Below, one piece after another: positions 33,039 through 42,579 of a stretch of 64,000 bases of DNA. Both the position numbers and the translations under genes were made by a program. Position 1 is the stretch's first letter. Each line of letters opens with the position of its first letter. The notes beneath the pieces are model-generated. The model searched no databases. It was not told the DNA's origin and worked only from the letters and a program-made list of their open reading frames with translations. Source of the DNA: Prorocentrum cordatum (Eukaryota; Sar; Dinophyceae; Prorocentrales; Prorocentraceae); NCBI GenBank assembly GCA_963575745.1, contig CAUYUJ010016693.1, positions 90,001-154,000 on the forward strand, read 5' to 3'.

Positions 33039-34126
33039 CGGGAGGAGGAGGAGGAGGAGGAGGAGGAGGAGGAGAACACGAGAACGCGATGAACGCCAAA
33101 CCCGCTGGGCAGACAAGCAGAAACAAAGACGAACAAGTCAACCAGAAGAGCCGGATGGCGGAGTGGAGGGCGTGCACGCCCCGGCGGGGCCATCCTGCCT
33201 ATCGCAGGTCTCTACGAAGCCGGAGCAAGGGGCAAAGGGAGAGCAGGGGCAGAAGAGGGCGCGAAAGAGGCACGAGCGATGTCGTCTAGGCCAGGCTTCT
33301 CCGCCAGGCCCCGGTGTGGGGCCTGGACAAGTTCGCGCGGCCGAAGACTTCTTTCTCCCACTGTCAGCCCCCGACGGCTGGAGGCAAGAGGGGCTATCCC
33401 GCGCTTGCAGCGAGGCGAGCTGCCGCCAGGGCAGCGCTCCTGGTCGAATCACGCTCCCTAGGGCCCCCCCCCACTCGAGCAGGAGGCACTCGAGCATTGG
33501 GCGTCGCTCAATGGTGGGGCGACGAATGGGGAGGGAACAGAGTCGCACGTCTCGAGCCCGCAAGGCCCCCTTTTGGGCCATCACGGGCCCTTTTGGGAGC
33601 CCTACAGAGCCCTTTTTCTGCGGCCCTCGCTGCACCCCCATCTATCGCCCCCCCTTTATACGCGACGTCCAAAGCAGGAGGCAGGAGCGGCGGCTGAGAG
33701 AGCAGGTGAGCAGCAGCAGCAGAGGCCTGGGCGAGCCCGTCCTGCAGCCTGGCGCTGCAGTCGCCCTCGCCCGCCAGCACCGCCTCGCCCGTCGCGCGCG
33801 GCGCGGTCGTCTCCCCTCCAGCCTCTCCCTTCTTCCCCCCCCCCTCCCGTCGTACGACCCTCTGCTGTAATGATTGATCTACGTGTGTACATACATTTTC
33901 GTACATGTATGATGAATACAGGAACGCACACGTATGTGTCATGTGTCATGCGACCCCGCTCCCATCGTACGGCCCTCCGTGTCAGTATGTGTATATACAC
34001 GTACACACGCGCATAACCACATCTATATTTAAATACATATACATACTAGAACCATCGCGCGCGCTTCGCGCGCGCTCAGGCTCTAGCCCAGGCCGGGGGG
34101 GCGCTAGAAGATCTTGGACACCGCTA
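33039..34126. other. No gene recognised
   Basis: (GGA)n at about 33040-33072, then GC-rich sequence with C-runs and an AT-richer patch near 33870-34055 (TACATACA, ATATAC words). No credible gene. Confidence 0.4.
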
Positions 34127-34482
34127 TCAAGAACAAGCGCTTGAGATTGTCATGCCTCCTGAGGGCCTCCTGGGAACCTCTTGATATTCGAAGCAGGCGG
34201 AAGAGCAAGGATGAGCAGGATTTGCCAATGGACGACTCTGAGCTCTAAACTCCCGAACCTCAACAATTGCGGCTGTTCGTCGCGCACGGCCTGAGCTAGG
34301 AAATGGAAGCCACCCGTGCCTGTCACCTGTCGCCTCCACTCACGCAGCTGTGATATGCAGTTCTTGAAGTACATGTCTGCGAACAGGATGACGCCCAGGA
34401 CAGGGTCTGGGATTGGCTTTGAGCGGAGATTGTATTGAGGAAGGGCGAACCAATAACATCGGCACCTCTGGAACCATCGCAA
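34127..34482 (-). other. Possible coding remnant
   Basis: One minus-strand frame from about 34150 to 34420 reads as ordinary protein (for example VILFADMYFKNCISQLREWR and FHFLAQAVRDEQPQLLRFG), unlike the low-complexity frames around it. No family recognised, no clear start. It could be an exon or a retroelement scrap. Confidence 0.2.
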
Positions 34483-34997
34483 TCAGCCATGGTCCTCCCT
34501 GGCGGTGTCAAGCCCAGTCCTTCTCCAATCTCCACCTCTGGGAGGCATCGTGGACCGCCCTACCCGAGGTGGCACACAAGTGGTGGTGGTGTCGCTTCTC
34601 TCCCCTCCGGTACAAGTACAGTCAAGCTGCTGCAGTAAGGAGGCCTTATTAAGAAACGAAGCCCCAAATTAGTAATAAAATAGGCTGGGCGCACGAGGAG
34701 AGCCAGAAAAACTACCACGAAAGTCCTGGGGAACAGCGAGCTCCTTCCGAACCCAAAGTGGTCCTAGTTTCAGCGCCTTGACTTTGGGGCGCGGATGACG
34801 AATGTGAAAACGAGAAAACGGAAGGAAACGAACGACGTGGACGAGGAAACGGAGAGGAGGGAGGAGGGGGTGTGGAGGAGCAGGATGGGGATGAACTCCA
34901 CAGCTCTGTCCAAGAATAACACCAATGATGGCATGACGAAAACGGGAGTGAACATGGGACCACGCAGAGGAAACCAAAACGAGTTAGGGTGGAAGCT

Positions 34998-35990
34998 CGA
35001 GAACGCGAGAAAGCGGAAAACATTGGGTTCTCTCGAGACGCCTCTCAGAGCTCTCTTGGGGCTTCTTGAAGGCCTCTTGGGCTGTGTACTTGCCGTGTTG
35101 GACCTATCTGAGGCCACGCTGGGCCCATCTGGGCCGTCTTGGAGCGCCTTGGCGCCTCCCGCTCCCGCTCTGTGGCCCAGCTTGGGCCTGACCTGGGGCT
35201 CTCTTGGGCCGTCCGGGGCTCCTCCTGGGCAATTTTCAAACTCCCTGGTGCCGTCTCGGGGCTCTGCTGGGGGCCTCTTCGGCGGTCTTGGGGGCGTCGT
35301 CGGCCGTCTTGGGGAGTGGGAAGGTCGAAAACGCGAGAAACCGAAAAACATAGAAAACACATTGGAAATCAATGATTAGGGCCTCTTCGGGCTTTGTCGG
35401 GATGCTTCTCGAGGCATCTTGGAGGCCTCTTGGGCTGTGTATTTGCCGTGTTGGGCCCATCTGGGCCGTCTTGCAGCGCATTGGCGCCTCCCACTGGCGG
35501 TCTGTGGCCCAACTTGGGCCTGTCCTGGGGCTCTCTTGGGCCACGTGGGGCTCCTCCTGGGCAATTTTCAAACTTCCTGGTGCCGTCTTGGGGTTCTTTT
35601 CGGGGCCTCTTCGGCGGTCTTGGGGCGGTCTTGGGGGCGTCGTCGGCCGTCCTGGAGCGTCGGAAGGTCGAAAACGCGAGAAACCGAAACACATAAAGAA
35701 CAAACAAGTGACAATCCGTGATTGGGGCCTCTTCGGGCTCTCTCGGGATGCTCAGCGGAGCTCTCTTGAGGCCTCTTGGAGGCCTCTTGGGCTGTGTATT
35801 TGCGGTCTCGAACGCATCGCTGGCCACGTTGGGGCTATCTGGGCTGTCTTGGAAGGGCTTGTCGAAGTCCCCGGGGGCTTCTGGGAGCTCTCTGGTGCAG
35901 TCTGGAAGCTCCAGGGCCGCTCCGGGGTGCTGTGGGAGCGGTCTGGGAAACTTCGGTCCTCCCATGCCCTCCCGTGGCCCGAACCCCGGT
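34998..35990 (+). repeat. Three tandem copies of a ~343-bp GGGCC-rich unit
   Basis: AAGGTCGAAAACGCGAGAAA occurs at 35321 and 35664 (period 343), with a related CTCGAGAACGCGAGAAAGCG at about 34998. Units share CCTCTTGGGCTGTGTATTTG, CCATCTGGGCCGTCTTG and GGGCAATTTTCAAACT. Inside each unit is a weaker ~30-bp CTTGGGCC pattern. The third unit is cut by the retrotransposon insertion at 36025. Confidence 0.85.
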
Positions 35991-36024
35991 CGCCCGGGCC
36001 TCGTGCACGGGTATGTCTATATAT

Positions 36025-36287
36025 ATAGATGCTCCACCCGAGGGCCTGACCAGAAGGCGCGAGGGAGAGGCGAGAGAAGAGGGAAGCCCCGGAGCTCTCG
36101 CCGATCTCTTTCACAAATCACTCCAGATCTGGCAACTGGTCGCCTCCACGAGGCAATCTCGCTAGAAGAAGGGCTGGCTGAATACAAACACGCCTGCAGC
36201 CTCAGAGAGGCTAAACGATTCAAAGGCTCCCGGGAGCTCCGAAGAGTAGATGAGCAGACGATTTGGAAAGATTCAGCAGCCGTCACC
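36025..36287 (-). repeat. Split direct repeat B2 (263 bp)
   Basis: Identical to 36479-36741. On the plus strand it starts TAGATGCTCCACCCGAGGGC and ends CAGCAGCCGTCACC. Its outer edge abuts TATATATA host sequence. Confidence 0.95.
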
Positions 36288-36329
36288 AAGGAAAAAGCCC
36301 GCCTTTTTACACAGGGCAGGGTGGGTGGG

Positions 36330-36481
36330 TCACTGTGAGCCAATACGATTAAGGAGGAGGCCAGGGGAGGAGAGGGAACGCATCAAGACATTCACAACCT
36401 CCCCTCAGGCGGTGGAGACACGAGGCGTCACCACGGGTCAGAAACTGTACTCCGAATCTACAATCGTGCAACTGATGAATA
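36330..36481 (-). repeat. Split direct repeat A2 (152 bp)
   Basis: Matches 43053-43204 with one difference (T at 36428, C at 43151). It starts TCACTGTGAGCCAATACGAT and ends CAACTGATGAATA on the plus strand, and overlaps B1 by 3 bp. Confidence 0.95.
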
Positions 36482-36741
36482 GATGCTCCACCCGAGGGCC
36501 TGACCAGAAGGCGCGAGGGAGAGGCGAGAGAAGAGGGAAGCCCCGGAGCTCTCGCCGATCTCTTTCACAAATCACTCCAGATCTGGCAACTGGTCGCCTC
36601 CACGAGGCAATCTCGCTAGAAGAAGGGCTGGCTGAATACAAACACGCCTGCAGCCTCAGAGAGGCTAAACGATTCAAAGGCTCCCGGGAGCTCCGAAGAG
36701 TAGATGAGCAGACGATTTGGAAAGATTCAGCAGCCGTCACC
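36479..36741 (-). repeat. Split direct repeat B1 (263 bp)
   Basis: Identical to B2. It borders the internal region 86 bp beyond the recombinase stop codon. Confidence 0.95.
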
Positions 36742-36826
36742 CATAACCCATATTATGATTCACGGGTGGGCGGGATGGGCAAAATTCACAGAAAAAGATC
36801 GTAAAAAGCCTCCTCGAATACTGTGA

Positions 36827-37933
36827 TCAGGCGCTAGTCTGGAAACGAACTCCTGTGGCGCGAAGCAGCTTCTGTTCGAGGCGACTGGCGGCACGCTTGA
36901 ACTGCTGCTGCTGTGCGGGCGAGAGGCGGCTGATCTGCCTCATGAGTCGTCCCTCTTTGCCGTACCTCGCCACGGAGCGGTCGCTGAGCCAGCCCCCGCG
37001 CTTCTTCAGCACAGGGAGCGTGGCAAGGCCGTTCAAGTAGTCGAGAGAAGGGCCACCGTGTCGCAGCGTGTGCGGCGACACTTTCAGCGCTGCAGGCCCT
37101 AGTCGGTGGCTGGCCTCGCGGAACAGGCGCTCGTAGGAGGACAGCGGGAGCTCGTTGAACAGGCGCTGGGCACGACGTGCACGGGCTCTGGCAACGAGCT
37201 GTCGAACAAGCTGCCGAAGCCAACCACGAGATGGGTCGATAGACCCGACCATCACGGTGTCGTCAAACTGCTGATTCTTGTTGGGCCGAGGTGCTGGGCC
37301 ACTCGAAGGGGCCACGATCAGCGCCACCTTGTCATAGCGGTCGCCAGCCCTGCCTGAGGGCAACACCACGTGCTCGAGGGACAGGCTGACCGCAGCCGCT
37401 GGACGAAGGTAGGTGTCGAACTGCAAGGCGCCGCAGGCGGCGGCAAGGATGGACTCGGTCGTGCCCAGCTCGAGCCAGTGGTCGGCGATCGCGGCGAACA
37501 CCTCCCAAGGGCACGGGTCGCGGCTGAGCTCTGGGCAGGCTTTCACCCAGCCCGCCAGAGCTTTCACAGCATGAGGCAGGTTGCGCGAGGGCGCAACGAT
37601 GCCGTGCAGGTGGGCGTAGCCGAACAAGGTGTGCCGACCAGCCCATGGCTCACAGCCGTCGAAAAAGAGAAAATCAAAGTACGCGGAGAGGCTGGCGTCT
37701 AGCTGCTCGAGCGGAGCCAGTGCCCGGGGCGGGGCCTGTTGGCTGGCCCAGCGGACGAAGTCCGAGGAGCACGTCTCGTAGTTGACAAGCGTCCCCTTCC
37801 CGACGGTCTTGCGCTCCAGAAACCTGTCGCCGGGGTCGTGTCCCGCGGCGGCCCGTCGAGAGGCCGCCTTAGCAGCGCGTCGTCGATCTCGATCTGGTAG
37901 CTCCGCGCCGAGGGCCGACCCAGACCACGCGCT
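36827..37933 (-). CDS. Tyrosine recombinase (integrase) of the retrotransposon
   Basis: The last ~365 codons of a very long open frame. A helical core-binding region comes first (LVNYETCSSDFVRWA near 37795, then a DASLSAYFDFL segment). The catalytic domain follows with the first Arg in FDTYLRPAAAV (codon 37403-37405), HTLRHGG (His at 37070-37072 and Arg two codons later), GGW in place of the second His (a known variation), and the nucleophile Tyr in SVARYGKEG (codon 36962-36964). All key residues are present, so the domain looks intact. It lies in a different frame from the RT ORF, which ends at 37869, and has no obvious own ATG. Expression may need frameshifting or a separate message; the 5' limit given is approximate. 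Confidence 0.85.
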   Translation of the reverse strand, partial: SAWSGSALGAELPDRDRRRAAKAASRRAAAGHDPGDRFLERKTVGKGTLVNYETCSSDFVRWASQQAPPRALAPLEQLDASLSAYFDFLFFDGCEPWAGRHTLFGYAHLHGIVAPSRNLPHAVKALAGWVKACPELSRDPCPWEVFAAIADHWLELGTTESILAAACGALQFDTYLRPAAAVSLSLEHVVLPSGRAGDRYDKVALIVAPSSGPAPRPNKNQQFDDTVMVGSIDPSRGWLRQLVRQLVARARARRAQRLFNELPLSSYERLFREASHRLGPAALKVSPHTLRHGGPSLDYLNGLATLPVLKKRGGWLSDRSVARYGKEGRLMRQISRLSPAQQQQFKRAASRLEQKLLRATGVRFQTSA

Positions 37934-40900
37934 GGCCCCAGTGCTTGACGGCGTCCTTCCACGGGCTCTGGTAGCACCTGGGGCAGTGAGGCCTGAAGAC
38001 GTCGGTCGGGATCGGGCAGCCTCCGGCTCGCGCCAAGTCAGCTTCCCATCGCTCCAGCGAAGTGGCATCGGCCCCGCGGGCCGTGTCTGGAGCCGCCCGG
38101 GCCAAGATGGCTGCCCAGGAGCGGCAAAGTCGAGGAGGGTAGCGCCCTGCCAGAGTCGTCTTCCAGGCCCACCGCCCTCGAGCCTCGCCGGGCCCTGGAG
38201 GCAGAAGGACTTTCCCTTCAAGAATCTCATGATGATGGCTTCCTGGGCATAGACGATGTAGCCCCTGAAGGGCCTGCATGTTGGTGGCCAGGAGGGTCGG
38301 CTTGAGATACCCCGCACCGTACGCACAGTTATCGTATCGGACAAGGATCGCGTTCTGCCTCTGCAGCTCCTTCCTAAGGGGCTTCCAGGAGAAGAGCCTC
38401 GAGGAACGCGGGTTCTCGAGTGAGTAGTGGACGCCATACTGATTGCAGAGTTTGATGAGCCCCAACGAGAACTTGGCCAACTGGAGGCCCCCAAGAGCGG
38501 CTGAACTTGAGCCCGTCGTGCGGGCCCTCGACCAAGTAGTGCACGGAGTCCCCAAGTGGAGGTACCACACGAGCCCCTGCTTGACCAAGCCCTTGATGTG
38601 CCTCTGGGTCCTCTGCCTCGTGACGTCCATGTGGGGGCCCCTCGAGATCTCGATGGGGCACCCGATGTTGAGGTCGGCCTCCTGACAGGCGGCGGAGAAG
38701 GCGGCGCAGCCGGCGAAGATCTCCAGGACGAACTGATGCTGAGCTGACGTCCTGACGACAGGGTTGTTGCTTTTTCTGTGCTGCTCAGTCCGTGCTCGCG
38801 GGCCCCGCTGGCGGGTGCGTCGGCGGGGCCGCGCCGCGCCTGGGCTGCATGGAGCGGCAAAATGCACGCGAGGCCCCATGCGCCCGAGAGGTGACCGCCG
38901 CTCGGGCGGAGTCCGAACCCTCGTAGGGGTCGGGAGGGCTGCGGGCGTCTGCCGCGGCCCCATTCGCCCCAGCCCCGACCGCGAAGGCGGCGGTCGACGG
39001 ACCCGAGCGCTGGGTCGGGCTGGGGGCGAGTCGGGGGCCCGCGAGCATCGCTGCAGCACCGCCCGGCCATGCCGGCCAGCGACGGAGCTCCCGGCGGCCA
39101 GCTCGCCTCGGTCGGCCGCCCTCGAGTCGAAGTCGGTCGGGTTCCTCTTGCTCTCCACGTAGCGAAGGGACCGGTCGAGCTCGCAGCCGATGGAGAGGGC
39201 CCCGGCGCGCTGGCACAGGCGCCGAAGGGCAAAGCTGCCCGAGCGCCCCTTCTCGAAGCTGCAGAGGCTCGAGAGGTTGTCCCCGATCGAGAGAACTCTC
39301 TTCCCGTGAAGGCCGACGCACCTCGAGGCCCGCACCAGGCCCATGAGCAGCACGCGGCCCTCCTTCTCATGGATGACCCCGTCGTGCTGCCACGCGCCCT
39401 TGATGACCATCGCCCAGCGCTTGCTCGCGAGCAGCGCGTCGGGCAGCGGCGGGATCCCCACCTCCTCGGCCGGCCGCTCCACGGTCTCGATGTCGCGCCA
39501 CGGCCGGCAGCGAACCGCAGGTCCGCCGCCGAGGTCACGGGGGCCGCCGCCGAGAGACCCCGCTGGGTCTGGCGAGGCTCGCCACTCGGCCGACCAGCCG
39601 CCCACGGCCCCCCAGCCATCGTCGCTCCGCTCGACCGCGTCGAAGCGCCACCGCTCTCGGTAGCGTGCCACGGCCCGAAACTCGGGTCCCGAGACGGAGG
39701 TGACGTGCAGCGCGTAGCCCACGGCAGAGGAGTCGCCGCAAAAGGCGACGCTGGCAGGCTCTGCGCTGAGACGGGCCTCGGCCAGGAACACGAGCCAGGA
39801 GGACACTTCCAGCTCCCACCTGACGGACGCCCACAGGCGAACCTCCTTGCCGCCGCTCTCGGACATGAAGGACCAGACCTTGTCGAGCACCGAGAGCCCG
39901 AAGCGCAGCAGCTGGCAGTGGTGCACGATGTGGCCGACCAGAACCTGCAGCACGAGCCCGCTGCAGCGGCCTCGGCGCAGCACGGCGCGCAACGCCAAGT
40001 GGAGCCGCCAAACGCGTCGAGGCTTGGGACGCAGCAGACGACGCCGACCATCAAACTCCACCCCCAGCAGCTCGAGCGTCTCGGCGGGAGAGTTCTCCTC
40101 ATGGTAGTGCAGCCCGCTCTTGTCGAGGTCGCCCTTGACGGCGTCCAGGGCGCGCTGCGTGGCGGCTCGGCTGAGCCCGATGACGTTGGCATTGCCGACG
40201 TACGGCAACCGGTAGGCCAGCTCGGGCCGCGGCGCCTCTGGCGCGTGCCGATCCTGCAGCAGGCTCGTCTCCGTCCTGCCCGCCTCGGAGGTGATGGCGT
40301 GGCAGAAGTGGAGCGCCCAGGACCACCCCATGGGCAGTCCCTCGAAGACCGGGAAGAGCATCTCGTCCGGCCCCACCGGCACGAAACACTCCCGCTCCTC
40401 GTCGAAGATCTCACTGACCCCCCAGACGTCAGCGCGCTCGGCGAAGTCGATCCCGAACAGCGAGCCCAGCTTGCGGTTGCGAAACTGGTAGAAGCCATTG
40501 TACAGGTCGACCGAGGCTGCGTTGACGTCGACCGGCCCGTCCGAGCCGACCGAACTGTCTGAAAGGTCGAGGGACCCGAGCGCCGCCACGGTCCCGAGCC
40601 GCGTGTGTGGCGGGCGGCGACACATACGGTTGGCCTCCCTCGCGTCGACGATGAGGCGCAGGGTCCCGTCCTTCTTCGAGACGAAGAAGATCCCCATCCT
40701 CGCTCTGATGCTCCGTCGGAACCCCAGCAGCCCAAGCTCCTTGAGCCTCGCGAGCAGCCGGTAGCGCTCCTTCCTGGAGAAGCGCAGCTTCGGGTCCCAG
40801 AAGGGCGAGAACGGCATCTCCTGCTCGTTCGCGCGCTCGAGGTCGGAGCTGTCGCGGAGAATGTGCTTCTCCGGGTGGGCCAGCATGTCACGCTGGTCAG

Positions 40901-41363
40901 GCGGCGCCAGGTCCAGGACGTCGCGGACCGTGATGCCACACTCGAGAATCTTGACCCGCTCGTACGCGTACGATCCCAGGTTGCTGGGCTCGAGGCCGTA
41001 CAGGTCCTTGGTGCGCAGGAGCTCCTTGAGGGCCCCCTGCTCGCTGAGGTCGGCCGGGCGTCCCCCGGCGGCCCCAACTCGTCGCGCCACCCGCTCGAAG
41101 ACCGATAAACTGCTCGGCCCGAGGGGGCGCTCTCCTGTTGAATTTCGCCCCCGCCCGGCTGAGCGAAAGGGGCGCGACGGCCCGGCCTCCAGAGCGTTGA
41201 GCGCCCCCAGCACCGAGTGGATCCGCCGCTCACGGCTGGCCCGCCTCCGAAGTCTTTGCCGAAGATAGCGGGGCACAAGGCGTAGTTCAGGTCGAACTTG
41301 TTCAGGTACCAAAACTGGGAAGGGCTCTCCATGGCGTCGGGCCCCCTTCTCTTCCCCAGGCAT
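37869..41363 (-). CDS. Reverse transcriptase / RNase H / methyltransferase-like polyprotein
   Basis: 1,164 codons. An in-frame stop lies a short way upstream of the ATG, so this start is the likeliest. RT spans about residues 190-440: FFVSKKDGTLRLIVDARE (227-244), VDLYNGFYQF (285-294), GLPMGWSWALHF (342-353), LPYVGNANVIG (386-396). Motif C is YVGN where this class normally has Asp, so activity is doubtful. An RNase H-like domain follows (about 536-750): FCGDSSAVGYALHV, LSIGDNLSSLCSF, LRYVESKRNPTDFDSR. A basic, Pro-rich linker (about 755-865) leads to a methyltransferase-like domain (878-1080) with LEIFAGCAAF, GTPCTTWSRAR and LENPRSS. The C-terminus has a CPRC motif. The product would copy element RNA into cDNA in the cytoplasm or nucleus. 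Confidence 0.88.
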   Translation of the reverse strand: MPGEEKGARRHGEPFPVLVPEQVRPELRLVPRYLRQRLRRRASRERRIHSVLGALNALEAGPSRPFRSAGRGRNSTGERPLGPSSLSVFERVARRVGAAGGRPADLSEQGALKELLRTKDLYGLEPSNLGSYAYERVKILECGITVRDVLDLAPPDQRDMLAHPEKHILRDSSDLERANEQEMPFSPFWDPKLRFSRKERYRLLARLKELGLLGFRRSIRARMGIFFVSKKDGTLRLIVDAREANRMCRRPPHTRLGTVAALGSLDLSDSSVGSDGPVDVNAASVDLYNGFYQFRNRKLGSLFGIDFAERADVWGVSEIFDEERECFVPVGPDEMLFPVFEGLPMGWSWALHFCHAITSEAGRTETSLLQDRHAPEAPRPELAYRLPYVGNANVIGLSRAATQRALDAVKGDLDKSGLHYHEENSPAETLELLGVEFDGRRRLLRPKPRRVWRLHLALRAVLRRGRCSGLVLQVLVGHIVHHCQLLRFGLSVLDKVWSFMSESGGKEVRLWASVRWELEVSSWLVFLAEARLSAEPASVAFCGDSSAVGYALHVTSVSGPEFRAVARYRERWRFDAVERSDDGWGAVGGWSAEWRASPDPAGSLGGGPRDLGGGPAVRCRPWRDIETVERPAEEVGIPPLPDALLASKRWAMVIKGAWQHDGVIHEKEGRVLLMGLVRASRCVGLHGKRVLSIGDNLSSLCSFEKGRSGSFALRRLCQRAGALSIGCELDRSLRYVESKRNPTDFDSRAADRGELAAGSSVAGRHGRAVLQRCSRAPDSPPARPSARVRRPPPSRSGLGRMGPRQTPAALPTPTRVRTPPERRSPLGRMGPRVHFAAPCSPGAARPRRRTRQRGPRARTEQHRKSNNPVVRTSAQHQFVLEIFAGCAAFSAACQEADLNIGCPIEISRGPHMDVTRQRTQRHIKGLVKQGLVWYLHLGTPCTTWSRARTTGSSSAALGGLQLAKFSLGLIKLCNQYGVHYSLENPRSSRLFSWKPLRKELQRQNAILVRYDNCAYGAGYLKPTLLATNMQALQGLHRLCPGSHHHEILEGKVLLPPGPGEARGRWAWKTTLAGRYPPRLCRSWAAILARAAPDTARGADATSLERWEADLARAGGCPIPTDVFRPHCPRCYQSPWKDAVKHWGQRVVWVGPRRGATRSRSTTRC

Positions 41364-41436
41364 AGCGGCACCGCCGCGTCGAGCTCAGCGCCTGGGGACC
41401 CAGCGCTGAGCGCGACGGCGCCCCTCGATGCAAGGG

Positions 41437-42579
41437 CTACTTGGCCCCCGCGCCCGGCTGATCCTTCTTGCCAGCCTGGCGCTTGTCGTCTGCCGCTCTC
41501 TCCTCCCGCCACAGCCTTTGCTGCTTGAGGAGGAAGCCTTCGTCCTTCTGCCGCTCGGCGACCCACTTGGTGAAGTTCCTCGTGGTCACCTCCCCGCCCG
41601 TGCCGATCGGGTGGGACATCATAACCTCCAGCCCCTCGAAGTCGGGCGACTTCGGGTTCCTCCGAACTGCAGCCTCGATCTGAATCAACCTTCTGATGTG
41701 CATCTCGTTCGAGAGGCTGTTCGTGAGGTCGTACTGGTCCACCGACTGCGCCACGAAGAGCGCGCTGCTGAGATGCCGGTGCTCGCGGGCCAGCCCTGAC
41801 TTCGACGACGCGCCGCTCTTGGCCTCCCAGTCCAGATTGTGTGTCACGAAGTTGAAGCCGACCCGCAACATATTCACCATGAACTCCTCGGCGGCCTCTG
41901 GCCCCTCGAAGGGCTCGTAGGGCATCTTCGTCTTGCTCTGCTTCTTCGTCGCCTCGTCTGGGTGCAGGTACCGAAGCCCTCGGTGGTCCCGAACGTCCCC
42001 GAGCAGCCGGGGATCGCGTCCCGGCCCACACCGCTTGGCCGATAGCCATGCCTCCAACCTGTCGTCCACGACCTGCTCGATCAAGACGCCCGCGTCGTCG
42101 ATCGTCACCCAGCCCACCTTGTCGCCCAGCGTGCAGCCCTCCTGGTCTCGGAGAGCATCCAGTGGAACGATCTCTCCAAAGGCTCGGTGGGCTGTGTCCG
42201 CGACCCGCCACGTGGCGTTCTCCGCCGCGGCCGCTGGGCCGGCGGCCGGCCTGAAGCCTGTCAAGTCGAAGCCCGCCACCTCGGCCAGCTCGTACGCCTC
42301 GGCCCGGATCCGAGCCAGCTCTCCCTCGTCCAGCTCTTCGTCGAAGACGAACGCCTCGCGAAGGTACACCGGGTCGATCGGCTCTCCCCGCCGAAGGATG
42401 CGGATCCGATGCGTCGAGAGATCCGCGACCTGCACGGCCAACGTCGGCGAGCATACAATCCATCTCCCCTGACCTCCTGGGATCAAGAGGATCCGAGCGT
42501 GCCAGAACAGACCGTTCTCGTCGTCGAAGAAATCGATGAGCACTTGCTTCTCGACGATGTCGAGAGCCCTATGCGCCAT
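41437..42579 (-). CDS. Gag-like protein of the retrotransposon
   Basis: 380 codons, the ORF immediately upstream of the RT ORF (73-bp gap) and in another frame. It has no zinc knuckle. It begins with a compact acidic N-terminal part (IDFFDDENGLFWHARILL) and has a Lys-rich middle (ATKKQSKTKMPYEPFEG near residue 226). It ends in a long basic helical stretch (KWVAERQKDEGFLLKQQRLW) with a Lys/Gln tail. Position, size and charge fit a nucleic-acid-binding gag. I call it gag-like by location, not by a recognised domain. The start ATG overlaps the end of the upstream Cys-rich ORF by 11 bp, which suggests a shared message and reinitiation or leaky scanning. Confidence 0.65.
   Translation of the reverse strand: MAHRALDIVEKQVLIDFFDDENGLFWHARILLIPGGQGRWIVCSPTLAVQVADLSTHRIRILRRGEPIDPVYLREAFVFDEELDEGELARIRAEAYELAEVAGFDLTGFRPAAGPAAAAENATWRVADTAHRAFGEIVPLDALRDQEGCTLGDKVGWVTIDDAGVLIEQVVDDRLEAWLSAKRCGPGRDPRLLGDVRDHRGLRYLHPDEATKKQSKTKMPYEPFEGPEAAEEFMVNMLRVGFNFVTHNLDWEAKSGASSKSGLAREHRHLSSALFVAQSVDQYDLTNSLSNEMHIRRLIQIEAAVRRNPKSPDFEGLEVMMSHPIGTGGEVTTRNFTKWVAERQKDEGFLLKQQRLWREERAADDKRQAGKKDQPGAGAK

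Noticed and set aside
36040-36280. Protein-coding ORF in the 263-bp repeat (RCSTRGPDQKARG...)
   Set aside because: Identical in both copies because they are the split direct repeats of the retrotransposon; non-coding terminal sequence.
36827-42463. A single 1,878-aa protein on the minus strand
   Set aside because: Only its last ~365 residues are meaningful (tyrosine recombinase). The rest is a shadow of the gag-like and RT/MT frames, which carry the conserved motifs.
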